Source: Anaerolineales bacterium
Lineage (GTDB): Bacteria; Chloroflexota; Anaerolineae; Anaerolineales; Villigracilaceae
Direction of reading: 5' to 3'
Assembly: GCA_020634885.1 (NCBI GenBank)
Contig: JACKAW010000004.1
Coordinates: 248,001-312,000, forward strand
Length of the DNA: 64,000 bases
A model generated the notes under the pieces. That model saw only the letters and a program-made list of their open reading frames with translations. It did not search any database and was not told the origin of the DNA. Positions 15,733 through 24,039 of this stretch are shown piece after piece. A program made the translations under genes and the position numbers. The first letter of the stretch is position 1, and every line of letters starts with the position of its first letter.

Positions 15733-16920
15733 ATGCGTACGAAGAATTTTGCTTATCATTTGCTTGCCCTGTTCGTGATCGCCGCAACCTTGCTGGCTGC
15801 CTGTGGTGGTGGCGCAGCGGAAGTTCCTGCCACCGAAGCACCTGCCGAAGCCCCTGCTGCCGAAGTTGATTGGAGCACCGTTGCTTCTGCTGCCGATGGC
15901 GGCGGTATGGACGCCCTGATCGCTGCCGCTCAGGCAGAAGGTACTCTGAATGTGATTGCTCTTCCTGAAGATTGGTGTAACTATGGTGAGATGATTACCA
16001 CCTTCAGCAATAAGTATGGCATCACTGTTAACTCTATTACACCTGATGCTGGCTCCGCCGACGAAATTCAGGCGATCATTGACAACAAGGAAAATCCAGG
16101 TCCACAGTCTCCCGATGTTATCGATGTGGGTCCTGCTTTCGGACCGCTTGCCAAGGAACAGGGCTTGCTCGCTCCCTACAAAGTTGAAACTTGGGATACC
16201 CTCGACGGCGTCAAGGATGATGGTGGTTATTTCTACACCGATTACAACGGCGTGATGGTCTTTGAAGTGAACCTGGATGTGGTCACCGATGTCCCACAGG
16301 ATTGGGCTGACCTGCTCGACCCCAAATACAAGGGACAGGTCGCTCTCGCTGGTGATCCTCGTGCCTCCAACCAGGCTGCCCAGACCGTATACGCTGCGGC
16401 TCTTGCCAACGGCGGCTCCTTGGATGACATCCAGCCCGGTCTCGACTTCTTCAAGCAGTTGAATGAATCTGGCAACCTCCTGCCCCTCATTGCTAATACC
16501 GGTACAATCGGTAAGGGCGAAACCCCCATCACCTTCCAGTGGAACTACCTGGCTCTTGCGAACAATGACTCCTTTGCTGGCAATCCCCCGCTTGAGATCG
16601 TCTACCCCTCTTCTGTAAACTGGGGCGGTTTCTATCTTCAAGGTGTGAGCGCCTACGCTCCCCAGCCCGCTGCTGCCCGTCTCTGGCAGGAATTCCTGTA
16701 TTCGGATGAAGGTCAATTGATCTGGATGAAGGGCTACTGCGCCCCCGCCCGCCTCGCCGACATGCTCGAACGCGGCGTTGTTCCGGAAGACCTTGCTGCC
16801 AAGATGCCCGATCCTGCGATTCTCGCCAGCTCCGTCGTTCCCAGCGGTGACCAGCTCAGCGCTGCCCGCGAACTGATCAAGAATGAATGGGATAACGTCG
16901 TCGGTCTCGACATTAAGTAA
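15733..16920 (+). CDS. ABC transporter substrate-binding lipoprotein (PotD/AfuA-like)
   Basis: The 395-residue protein has a lipoprotein signal with lipobox LLAAC (Cys24), an Ala/Pro/Glu-rich linker (about 27-45), and a family-1/2 periplasmic-binding fold typical of the spermidine, iron and 2-aminoethylphosphonate importers (SADEIQAI, SPDVIDVGPAFGPLAKEQGLL, WADLLDPKYKGQVAL, GEGQLIW-type end). AAGGAG lies before the ATG. It is first in an SBP-permease-permease-ATPase-hydrolase operon. The linked alkaline-phosphatase-fold enzyme makes a phosphonate, phosphate ester or phosphodiester ligand plausible, but this is inference. A strong stem-loop follows the gene, as often seen where the binding protein is made in excess. 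Confidence 0.9.
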   Translation: MRTKNFAYHLLALFVIAATLLAACGGGAAEVPATEAPAEAPAAEVDWSTVASAADGGGMDALIAAAQAEGTLNVIALPEDWCNYGEMITTFSNKYGITVNSITPDAGSADEIQAIIDNKENPGPQSPDVIDVGPAFGPLAKEQGLLAPYKVETWDTLDGVKDDGGYFYTDYNGVMVFEVNLDVVTDVPQDWADLLDPKYKGQVALAGDPRASNQAAQTVYAAALANGGSLDDIQPGLDFFKQLNESGNLLPLIANTGTIGKGETPITFQWNYLALANNDSFAGNPPLEIVYPSSVNWGGFYLQGVSAYAPQPAAARLWQEFLYSDEGQLIWMKGYCAPARLADMLERGVVPEDLAAKMPDPAILASSVVPSGDQLSAARELIKNEWDNVVGLDIK

Positions 16921-16944
16921 AACCGTCATCCCAGCAATATCCAA

Positions 16945-16976
16945 AAACGTGACCCGGCTTTTGCCGGGTCACGTTT
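16945..16976 (+). other. 14-bp intercistronic stem-loop
   Basis: AAACGTGACCCGGC, loop TTTT, and exact complement (16963-16976). No U-tract beyond the stem follows, and AGGAG of the next gene begins 3 nt later. It is likely an mRNA stabiliser or partial attenuator between binding protein and permeases rather than a full terminator. Confidence 0.8.
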
Positions 16977-16990
16977 AAAGGAGAATGCTC

Positions 16991-17962
16991 ATGAGTCAAA
17001 TGTTCGCAACCCGCCAGCGAAAATTATGGCGTGAATATCCCCTGTGGAATTGGGTGGGGTTGTTTCCCTTTTTCATTTTTATTGTTTTCTTCCTCGTATT
17101 TCCCTCGCTTCGCCTTTTTACAGGCGCTTTTACCAATCAAGAAGGCGGGCTCACTTTGGATAACCTCAAGGTCTTTGAGAATCCGAATGTTCTAAAAGCC
17201 TACATAATGAGTCTGCAAGTTAGCGCCATTACAGCCTTTGTTGGCGGCTTTTTTGGCTTTTTAGTTGCCTATTCGATTACGCAAGGAGGCGCTCCACGCT
17301 GGATGCGTAACGTCATCTCCACTTTTTCTGGATTGGCCGCGAATTTTGGAGGCGTACCCCTTGCCTTTTCCTTCATCGCTACAATTGGACAAACCGGCAT
17401 CATAACCGCCATGCTTAAAAAGGCGTGTTTCAATCTCGAAAACTACGGGGCGCTCGCCCAGTTTCTGGCTTCTGGCGGCGTCAATGTATCCGACATCACC
17501 AATGTTTGCCCACTCAACCCATACACGTATGGGTTTTCTCTTTATAGCCTTTCCGGGTTGGTGCTGGCATATACCTACTTCCAGTTCCCATTAATGATCC
17601 TGACCATCACTCCCGCGCTCGAAGGATTGAAAAAGGAATGGTACGAAGCCTCCACCAACCTCGGCGCTACACCTGCCAAATACTGGCGTGATGTTGCCCT
17701 ACCAGTATTGATGCCGTCCATTTTAGGCGCATCCCTTTTGTTATTTGGAAACGCATTTGGCGCATATGCCACCGCCCGCGCCCTTACCGGCGGCAGCATC
17801 CCGCTGGTCTCCATTTATATTGGGCAGCAAATTCGCGGCGATGTGCTTGGAAATCCCAACGAAGGGTACGCGCTTGCATTTGGCATGGTCGCAATTATGA
17901 CTCTCACCATTGTTGCATACTCACTTCTGCAGCGCAGAGCCACACGATGGATGAAATCATGA
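16991..17962 (+). CDS. ABC transporter permease, first subunit
   Basis: The 323-residue membrane protein has about six to seven helices and the inner-membrane EAA loop EASTNLGATPAKYWRDVALP, which contacts the ATPase. It is of the PotB/PhnU type of the spermidine/iron/phosphonate class. The start at 16991 is preferred over the ATG at 16985 because AGGAG (16979-16983) is spaced 7 nt from it. It contains an unusually long loop (about 155-180) with three Cys residues (KACFNLENYG, NVCPLNP). Its stop overlaps the next start as ATGA. Confidence 0.88.
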   Translation: MSQMFATRQRKLWREYPLWNWVGLFPFFIFIVFFLVFPSLRLFTGAFTNQEGGLTLDNLKVFENPNVLKAYIMSLQVSAITAFVGGFFGFLVAYSITQGGAPRWMRNVISTFSGLAANFGGVPLAFSFIATIGQTGIITAMLKKACFNLENYGALAQFLASGGVNVSDITNVCPLNPYTYGFSLYSLSGLVLAYTYFQFPLMILTITPALEGLKKEWYEASTNLGATPAKYWRDVALPVLMPSILGASLLLFGNAFGAYATARALTGGSIPLVSIYIGQQIRGDVLGNPNEGYALAFGMVAIMTLTIVAYSLLQRRATRWMKS

Positions 17963-18759
17963 GCAGAAAACGAACCAGCTTCTTCACAATCTTTTGGGGC
18001 ATCCTTGCCCTTTTGTATTTCTTCCTGCCGATCTATGGAACACTCGACTTTTCCCTGCGCATGGAGCGCGGCATCCTCGGTTTCAAGGCATACAAAATCA
18101 TATTTGCCGACCCACGGTTCTGGGAGGGTTTTCGCTACTCTGTTACCATGGCGGTTATCACAATTATCGTTAGTGCAGCCATATTTGTACCAACCATATA
18201 TTGGATGTACCTGAAGGTTCCACAGGCACGCCCCATTATGGAGATCATCACCATTCTGCCGTTCGTTATTCCTGGCATCATTCTGGTCTTTGGTCTCATT
18301 CGTACGTTCTCACGCCCACCCTTGCAATTGACCACGTCTACCTTCAAAACGGATATTCTCATGATCGCGGGTTACGTCATTATTTCGATGCCGTATATGT
18401 TCCGTGCTGTAGATGTTGGAATGCGTTCCATCGACGTGCGCACCCTGACAGAAGCGGCTCAAAGCCTTGGTTCAAACTGGTTCCACGTCCTGGCAGATGT
18501 CATCATCCCAAACCTGCGCCTCGCCATCCTGGGCGGGTCACTCATCTGTTTCGCAACGGTAATGGGTGAGCTCATTCTCGCAGATTTTCTCGTCCGCCCG
18601 GCACTCGGACCGTATATGGTACGCCTTGGGCTCACCAAAGCCTACGAACCGGCAGCCCTCGCCATCATCAGCTATTCATTGACCTGGTTCAGCCTCGGGC
18701 TGCTCCAATTTTTCAGCAGCCGCAGTGAACGCCAGAAACAACAAGTGATCACTACATAG
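17959..18759 (+). CDS. ABC transporter permease, second subunit
   Basis: The 266-residue membrane protein has six predicted helices and the EAA motif LTEAAQSLGSNWFHVLADVI. It is of the PotC/PhnV type and pairs with the preceding permease. The start is set at 17959, giving a 4-nt ATGA overlap that signals translational coupling; an in-frame ATG at 17947 lies inside the upstream gene without a better ribosome site. The ATPase gene follows after 11 nt. Confidence 0.88.
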   Translation: MSRKRTSFFTIFWGILALLYFFLPIYGTLDFSLRMERGILGFKAYKIIFADPRFWEGFRYSVTMAVITIIVSAAIFVPTIYWMYLKVPQARPIMEIITILPFVIPGIILVFGLIRTFSRPPLQLTTSTFKTDILMIAGYVIISMPYMFRAVDVGMRSIDVRTLTEAAQSLGSNWFHVLADVIIPNLRLAILGGSLICFATVMGELILADFLVRPALGPYMVRLGLTKAYEPAALAIISYSLTWFSLGLLQFFSSRSERQKQQVITT

Positions 18760-18770
18760 GAAAAACAGAC

Positions 18771-19832
18771 ATGACCCACCTTGAACTTACTCACATTCAC
18801 AAATCCTTTGGCGCTTCGGTTGCCGTGGAGGATTTCAACCTCACTGTGAAACAGGGCGAATTTGTCTCCTTCCTTGGACCCAGCGGCTGTGGAAAAACGA
18901 CCACCTTACGCATGGTAGCAGGCTTCGAGTTACCTACCTCTGGCAATGTTACATTGAATGGCAAAGACCTGACCTATGTTCCCCCCAATAAGCGTAACGT
19001 GGGCATGGTCTTTCAGTCATATGCATTATTCCCCAATATGACCGTTGCCCAGAATGTCGGCTATGGCTTGAAGATCGCCGGAAAATCCAAAAATGAGATC
19101 GAAGAACGGGTTCGAGAAATGCTCTCCCTGATCCAGATGGATAAATTCTACTCCCGCTACCCGTACCAGCTTTCGGGTGGACAACAACAGCGTGTAGCGC
19201 TTGCTCGCGCATTGGCGATCCAGCCGGAATTATTACTTTTGGACGAACCCCTTTCTGCATTAGACGCAAAAATTCGCTTTGAGCTTCGTCAGGAGATTCG
19301 CCGTATTCAGCAGAAGTTGGGTATTACAACCATCTATGTTACCCATGATCAAGAAGAGGCTCTCTCGCTCTCGGACCGTATAGTGGTGATGAGCCAGGGC
19401 AAAATAGAGCAAGTTGGCAACCCCTTCGAGATCTACAACTTCCCACAAACACGCTTTGTTGCAAAATTTGTCGGTTCCTTAAATACAGTTACCGCCACTG
19501 TTGTTGACCCCGCAAAAGGTATTGCAAGCTTTGACGGGATTAATTTGGAAATTGCCCAAGGGTTAAATGGGAAAAATAAAGGCGAAGAAGTAACCATAGC
19601 CATTCGCCCCGAACGCTTTAACTTCCTGGCAGAACAGCGCAAAGAAAATGTGTTTGACTGCACCATTGAAAATATCACATTTCTTGGGTCTGTTGTTCGA
19701 GTTCAAATGAAAATTGGGAATAGCATTTTCAATATGGACACCTTCAACCGCCCTTCACTGAAACTTCCAAATATTGGCGGCAAAGAACAGGTGACTTGTT
19801 CCAATAAAGCTGTATTGGTACTGGCGGGATAG
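18771..19832 (+). CDS. ABC transporter ATP-binding protein
   Basis: The 353-residue ATPase has Walker A GPSGCGKTT, Q-loop VFQSYALFP, signature LSGGQQQRVALARAL, Walker B LLLLDEPLSALD, switch His in YVTHDQEEA, and a C-terminal TOBE domain (about 240-353) as in PotA, FbpC and PhnT. It energises the importer encoded by the three genes before it. A hairpin with a U-rich tail follows at 19846, and a hydrolase gene lies just beyond. Confidence 0.92.
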   Translation: MTHLELTHIHKSFGASVAVEDFNLTVKQGEFVSFLGPSGCGKTTTLRMVAGFELPTSGNVTLNGKDLTYVPPNKRNVGMVFQSYALFPNMTVAQNVGYGLKIAGKSKNEIEERVREMLSLIQMDKFYSRYPYQLSGGQQQRVALARALAIQPELLLLDEPLSALDAKIRFELRQEIRRIQQKLGITTIYVTHDQEEALSLSDRIVVMSQGKIEQVGNPFEIYNFPQTRFVAKFVGSLNTVTATVVDPAKGIASFDGINLEIAQGLNGKNKGEEVTIAIRPERFNFLAEQRKENVFDCTIENITFLGSVVRVQMKIGNSIFNMDTFNRPSLKLPNIGGKEQVTCSNKAVLVLAG

Positions 19833-19845
19833 TTTTATTTTCATC

Positions 19846-19882
19846 AACATCGGGAGCCTTCGGGCTTCCGATGTTTTATTTT
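19846..19882 (+). terminator. Terminator/attenuator after the ABC ATPase
   Basis: AACATCGGGAGCC (19846-19858), TTCG tetraloop, GGCTTCCGATGTT (19863-19875), then TTATTTT. The stem has one G-U pair. It lies 12 nt before the hydrolase start, so read-through is probably needed for that gene. Confidence 0.8.
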
Positions 19883-19893
19883 GTGAGGATGCC

Positions 19894-20712
19894 ATGATAA
19901 AAAAAGCGATTCTTGTCCTTTCAGACGCTTTGCGCTACGATGTGGCAAAGGCAAATATGGGATATCTCGGGCACATGGTGGAGTATAAAAAAGCCAGCCT
20001 GTACAAGATTGTTGGCGAATTACCAAGCATGTCCCGCCCCATGTATGAAGCCATTCACACAGGCGTACCTTCCAGTGAAAATGGGGTGGTTGCTAATTCT
20101 ATTGTGCGGCTTTCCAATCAACCCAATATTTTCAGGTCTGCACGAGAAGCGGGGAAGGTAACCGCCGCTGCCGCCTACTACTGGTACTCCGAGCTGTACA
20201 ACCGCGCCCCTTATGACCCCATTGACGACAGGGAAGTAAATGACAAGAAACTGAATATTCAGCATGGACGTTTTTACACACAAGATGAGTACCCTGATAC
20301 TGAATTATTCAATACTGCGGCGTATCTCGTCCGCAAATATTCGCCAGACTATCTTTTATTGCATCCAATGGGTATGGATTATCATGGCGAGACCTATGGT
20401 TCAGACACGAAAGAATATCGTAATCATGCCATTTATCAAGACGCAAAACTCGCGCCGCTTCTTGTCGAGTGGCGCGAGCGTGGGTATACAATTTTCGTAA
20501 CAGGCGATCACGGCATTAATGCCGATGGGGGGCATGGCGGCACCACGCCCGAGCAAAGAGAAGTTCCCTTTTTTGTGATCCAGCCCAATGGGATGGGAAG
20601 AGGCGAGACGGGGGAATTTATCTCACACTTGCAAATTGCACCAACGGTTTTGAGTGTGCTGGGTGTCCCTATCCCAAAAACGATGATACATAAACCGTTA
20701 ATTTTTCAATGA
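19894..20712 (+). CDS. Alkaline-phosphatase-superfamily hydrolase (type I phosphodiesterase/PhnA-like)
   Basis: The 272-residue protein has the alkaline phosphatase/NPP core: LVLSDALRYD (first metal Asp), ELPSMSRPMYEAIHTG with the nucleophile Ser/Thr position, HPMGMDYHGETYGS with a metal Asp/His, and IFVTGDHGINADGGHGG with the second Asp-His pair and third His. It is shorter than most family members and lacks a signal peptide, so it should act in the cytoplasm. Relatives hydrolyse phosphodiesters, phosphomonoesters or phosphonoacetate. Encoded right after an importer, it probably acts on the imported compound and frees phosphate. The exact reaction is not readable from sequence. Confidence 0.82.
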   Translation: MIKKAILVLSDALRYDVAKANMGYLGHMVEYKKASLYKIVGELPSMSRPMYEAIHTGVPSSENGVVANSIVRLSNQPNIFRSAREAGKVTAAAAYYWYSELYNRAPYDPIDDREVNDKKLNIQHGRFYTQDEYPDTELFNTAAYLVRKYSPDYLLLHPMGMDYHGETYGSDTKEYRNHAIYQDAKLAPLLVEWRERGYTIFVTGDHGINADGGHGGTTPEQREVPFFVIQPNGMGRGETGEFISHLQIAPTVLSVLGVPIPKTMIHKPLIFQ

Positions 20713-20714
20713 AT

Positions 20715-21245
20715 TCAGGATAATCCCTCGGTCAGTGCTTTAACCAGTTCGCGGTTGAAGTCGGGAATATCCGCTACCACCCGACCCCAAACCTGGTTGC
20801 CTTCGCGGAAGGCGGCTTCATCTGCCCAGACCCCGCCCACGTTTTCAAGATCATCCTTGATGCCGGTCGAACCGGTGACGCGCTGACCTTTTTTGATAAT
20901 GCCCGCCGAGACGGCAATCGAGCCGCCATGACAGATTACGCCGATGATCTTGCCTGCATCGTTCATCTCTTTTACCAAGTTTTTTACCACAGCATACCTG
21001 CGGATTTTATCGGGCGCCCAGCCGCCGGGCAGAATGAGCGCAAAGAGTTCACTGGCTTTGAGGTCTTCGATCTTTGCATCGGGAGTGATGACCAGACCAT
21101 TCTTGCCGTGTATGGGTTTGAGGTCCAGCGCGGCTGAAAGGACGGTTGCGCCTTCTTCTTGCAAGCGCATGACCGGGACATGGTATTCAAGGTCTTCAAC
21201 GCCTTCCGCGATCAGCGTGGCAATTATTTTATTTTTGAGCAACAT
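20715..21245 (-). CDS. DJ-1/PfpI family protein
   Basis: The 176-residue class I glutamine-amidotransferase-like protein has nucleophile elbow GVICHGGSIAVSAG (Cys105, His106) and Glu14 in IAEGVEDLEY, the conserved acid that activates the cysteine. Most relatives are annotated as PfpI/YhbO-type stress proteins with deglycase or chaperone activity. It meets the phosphatase-fold gene tail to tail with only 2 nt between stop codons and no terminator, so the two transcripts probably overlap. Confidence 0.88.
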   Translation of the reverse strand: MLLKNKIIATLIAEGVEDLEYHVPVMRLQEEGATVLSAALDLKPIHGKNGLVITPDAKIEDLKASELFALILPGGWAPDKIRRYAVVKNLVKEMNDAGKIIGVICHGGSIAVSAGIIKKGQRVTGSTGIKDDLENVGGVWADEAAFREGNQVWGRVVADIPDFNRELVKALTEGLS

Positions 21246-21269
21246 ATAAATACCTCTTGATTTTTTGGT

Positions 21270-22724
21270 CTAGAACGGACCCAATTGGATTGCCACGGCG
21301 ATTCCTAAAAATGCAATGGTTGCAAGGATCACCCAAAGCCAGAGTTTGGCGGTCCATTGCAGCCATTTGGGGTAGCTGACAACGGTGAGCCCAAGGCTGA
21401 TAAGCAAGACCGGGTTGGTGGGATAGGCAAGGTTGGAAAATCCATCCCCAAAGATGTAGGCAAGCACAGCGGTTTGACGGGTGACGCCGATCAGGTCTGC
21501 GAGCGGAAGGACAATGGGCATGATCAAGAATGCCTTGGCGGAGCCTGACGCAACAAAAAATTCAATACCAAGTGCAAGCCCATAAATGACGAGCGCTGCG
21601 GGAAACCCGCCAAGTTGTTGAAAAGGTTCAGCGGCAGCATGAAGAATGGTATCGGTGACATGACCGCTGTCAATAATGTAGCGGATACTCGCAGCCATAA
21701 GGATGAGCGGAACAGAAGGAGCTAACCCGCCCCAGCCTTCAATCAACCCCTGCCAGACCTTTTTTCCGCCTGCGCCAGAAATGAAGCCTGCGCCCAATCC
21801 GCCGATTAGATAAAGGATGCCGACAATAGGAAGCGCATAATCTGAGATGGCTGGAACGAATGGACCTGAGAGCATGGTAAGGAGGATAAGAATAAGAAAG
21901 ATGCCAAAGAATGCCATGGCACGATTTTGTTTGGGGTCTTCTTTTGTGAAGGAATCGACAGAATTACTACGCTGGTATTTTTCCCGCTCGGCAGAATCTT
22001 CGCCGTGGACAAGCGAGGCTTCGGGATTTTTATCGATCTTGCGGGCATACGCAGTAAGAAACCACATGAAAATGAAGTAGATCACGATAAAGACGATGGC
22101 TCGAAACCACGCGCCCGAAAAGAGCGGCAAGTCGGCAATTTGCTGTGAAACACCGACCGTGTACGGGTTTGAAATGGCGGCAGAGAAACCCATATTGGTC
22201 GCGAGGATGGACATTCCCAACCCGACAAGCGCATCCCAACCGAGGGAATACGAGAGGGCGATCATTACGGGGACAAGCAGCACAACTTCTTCGAACGAAC
22301 CCAGCAGAGACCCAAGGGACATAAAAGCAAGAGGAACGATCCAAAGCAATATATATTTGCGGTTGCGGAACTGGCGCACGATGCGCCCAATGAACGCTTT
22401 GAGTGTGCCGGTTTTATCCATCACGGCAAAAGCGCCGCCTGCGAAAAAGAGGACAACGATGATGACAATGACGGTCAAGCCGGTGGAACTTCCAAGTACC
22501 TCGAACGGTGCAAGGAACCAGCGCCAAACGGGGTAATCGGGTTTTTCTATAAATTGAAATGAATTGGGGTCAATGCTTTGACGTCCATCCACTTCAAGAT
22601 ATGTGTACTGTCCCGAAGGGACGATAACCGTCAGTATCCCTGAGGTCATCATCAATACGAACAGAATGATGAGTGATTGAATGAACGCTCGTTTGCCGAT
22701 CTGTGCTCCAGCTTTTTGTTCCAT
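21270..22724 (-). CDS. YfcC-family membrane carrier
   Basis: The 484-residue integral membrane protein has about twelve hydrophobic helices and the YfcC/C4-dicarboxylate anaerobic carrier pattern: TSGILTVIVPSGQYTY after the first helix, GSLLGSFEEVVLLVPVMIAL, GFSAAISNPYTVGVSQQIA, and FGDGFSNLAYPTNPVLL near the C-terminus. Substrates of the family are poorly known (dicarboxylates, amino acids or peptides). The start at 22724 is chosen for AGGAGAG 6-7 nt upstream; an in-frame ATG at 22754 lacks this. It is in a leftward run with the aldo/keto reductase gene. Confidence 0.85.
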   Translation of the reverse strand: MEQKAGAQIGKRAFIQSLIILFVLMMTSGILTVIVPSGQYTYLEVDGRQSIDPNSFQFIEKPDYPVWRWFLAPFEVLGSSTGLTVIVIIVVLFFAGGAFAVMDKTGTLKAFIGRIVRQFRNRKYILLWIVPLAFMSLGSLLGSFEEVVLLVPVMIALSYSLGWDALVGLGMSILATNMGFSAAISNPYTVGVSQQIADLPLFSGAWFRAIVFIVIYFIFMWFLTAYARKIDKNPEASLVHGEDSAEREKYQRSNSVDSFTKEDPKQNRAMAFFGIFLILILLTMLSGPFVPAISDYALPIVGILYLIGGLGAGFISGAGGKKVWQGLIEGWGGLAPSVPLILMAASIRYIIDSGHVTDTILHAAAEPFQQLGGFPAALVIYGLALGIEFFVASGSAKAFLIMPIVLPLADLIGVTRQTAVLAYIFGDGFSNLAYPTNPVLLISLGLTVVSYPKWLQWTAKLWLWVILATIAFLGIAVAIQLGPF

Positions 22725-22761
22725 GCTTTCTCTCCTGATGGAATATTTTTTCACTAAAAAT

Positions 22762-23616
22762 TTATTTAAATAGAGCTTCGAACTGACTGCCGCTTTTTAT
22801 TAGATCTTCACGTTCCTGTTCAGTGATGGCTGCCAGGTTATCGCAGGCTTTGATGACCATTGGCAAAATGTGGATATCTCCAGCCGTACAAACCCCGGTA
22901 ACATCGTAGGAGAGCGCAAAATTGATCCCGCGTTGAATTTCATCCATCTTATCAAAAGGTTCGTACCAGGTTGTGGCAGTTTTAGGCTTGTCTCCCCACG
23001 GTCCTTTTGTAATGGATTTAATAATCATGGTGCCGACATCTTTCGCTTTGCAAACAGAGATTAACTCTTCGGCAGCGGCGCGGAATTCTGGCATCGCCAT
23101 TTGAACGAAATTCAAGGGGAAGAGTACCGAGTCAAAGTCAAAACGGCGCAAGGCTTCGAGGTAGATTTTTGGCGCATCCACACCATGCCCTGTAATGCCA
23201 ATGTATTGGGTGAGCCCTTGTTCACGGGCTTTTACCATGGTCTCCATGGCGCCGCCTTTGGCAAAGAGCGCATCAAGCTCATCAAATGTGGTGACGGCAT
23301 GGCATTGATACAGGTCGAAAGAAGCGGTGTTTAAGCGCTCAAGTGATTCGTGCAGTTCGCGCCATGCGCCCTCTTTGCTGCGTTCCATGGTCTTACAGCC
23401 GAGGAAAAAACGCTCTCGCTCGGTCTTCATCCACGGACCCACACGCAATTCTGCCTGTCCGTAAGATGGCGCGATATCAATGTGATTGATGCCCGCCTCG
23501 ATCACCATCTCCATAACACGGTCGGCTTCTTTTTGTTCTATTTCCCAAAAGGCGGCGGCTCCAAAAATGGCGACAGTGCTTTGATGTCCAGTCCGTCCGA
23601 ATCGTCTTTTTTCCAT
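22762..23616 (-). CDS. Aldo/keto reductase
   Basis: The 284-residue TIM-barrel oxidoreductase has FGRTGHQSTVAIFGAAAF at the N-terminus, the catalytic Asp/Tyr in HIDIAPSYGQAELRVG, Lys in GCKTMERS, and His in LYQCHAV. This branch has features of the AKR relatives lacking the C-terminal ferredoxin half. The substrate is unknown. GGAGAG precedes the ATG. The YjbQ gene ends 3 nt upstream. Confidence 0.87.
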   Translation of the reverse strand: MEKRRFGRTGHQSTVAIFGAAAFWEIEQKEADRVMEMVIEAGINHIDIAPSYGQAELRVGPWMKTERERFFLGCKTMERSKEGAWRELHESLERLNTASFDLYQCHAVTTFDELDALFAKGGAMETMVKAREQGLTQYIGITGHGVDAPKIYLEALRRFDFDSVLFPLNFVQMAMPEFRAAAEELISVCKAKDVGTMIIKSITKGPWGDKPKTATTWYEPFDKMDEIQRGINFALSYDVTGVCTAGDIHILPMVIKACDNLAAITEQEREDLIKSGSQFEALFK

Positions 23617-23619
23617 TGT

Positions 23620-24039
23620 TTACTCTCCAATGATCTTTATCAGCACGCGTTTTCTTCTTCTGCCATCGAACTCGCCATAGAAGATCTGCTCCCATGTGCC
23701 AAAATCAAGCTGCCCATTTGTAACAGCAACCACTACTTCGCGTCCCATTATCTGCCGTTTCATGTGAGCATCGGCATTATCTTCACCTGTGTCGTTGTGG
23801 CGGTAACTATGAACCGGTTCATGCGGGGCAAGTCTTTCCAGCCATTTTTCATAGTCCTGATGCAGCCCGCTTTCATCGTCGTTGATGAAGACCGAAGCAG
23901 TGATGTGCATGGCATTGCATAAGAGCAAGCCTTCTTTGATCCCGCTTTCGCGCAGGGCTTCTTCCACTTGCGGTGTGATGTTGATAAATCCGCGCCGCGC
24001 GGGGATGTTAAACCAAAGTTCTTTGCGGTAAGATTTCAT
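23620..24039 (-). CDS. yjbQ: YjbQ/UPF0047 family protein
   Basis: The 139-residue single-domain protein has the UPF0047 signature: GLLLCNAMHITASVFINDDESGL and a C-terminal GTWEQIFYGEFDGRRRKRV. Family members show weak thiamine-phosphate synthase activity and bind a metal through conserved His residues (HITAS, HSYRHNDTGEDNADAH). The physiological role is unclear. It overlaps the upstream FMN-binding gene by 4 nt. Confidence 0.9.
   Translation of the reverse strand: MKSYRKELWFNIPARRGFINITPQVEEALRESGIKEGLLLCNAMHITASVFINDDESGLHQDYEKWLERLAPHEPVHSYRHNDTGEDNADAHMKRQIMGREVVVAVTNGQLDFGTWEQIFYGEFDGRRRKRVLIKIIGE

Noticed and set aside
15595..16944. 449-codon open frame antisense to the ABC binding lipoprotein
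   Set aside because: It is a codon-bias shadow: the sense frame has a lipobox, family motifs, ribosome site and promoter; the antisense protein shows no recognisable fold.
16945..16976. Rho-independent terminator after the binding-protein gene
   Set aside because: Strong stem but only the T residues within the stem and a ribosome site right after it; better read as an intercistronic stabiliser or attenuator.
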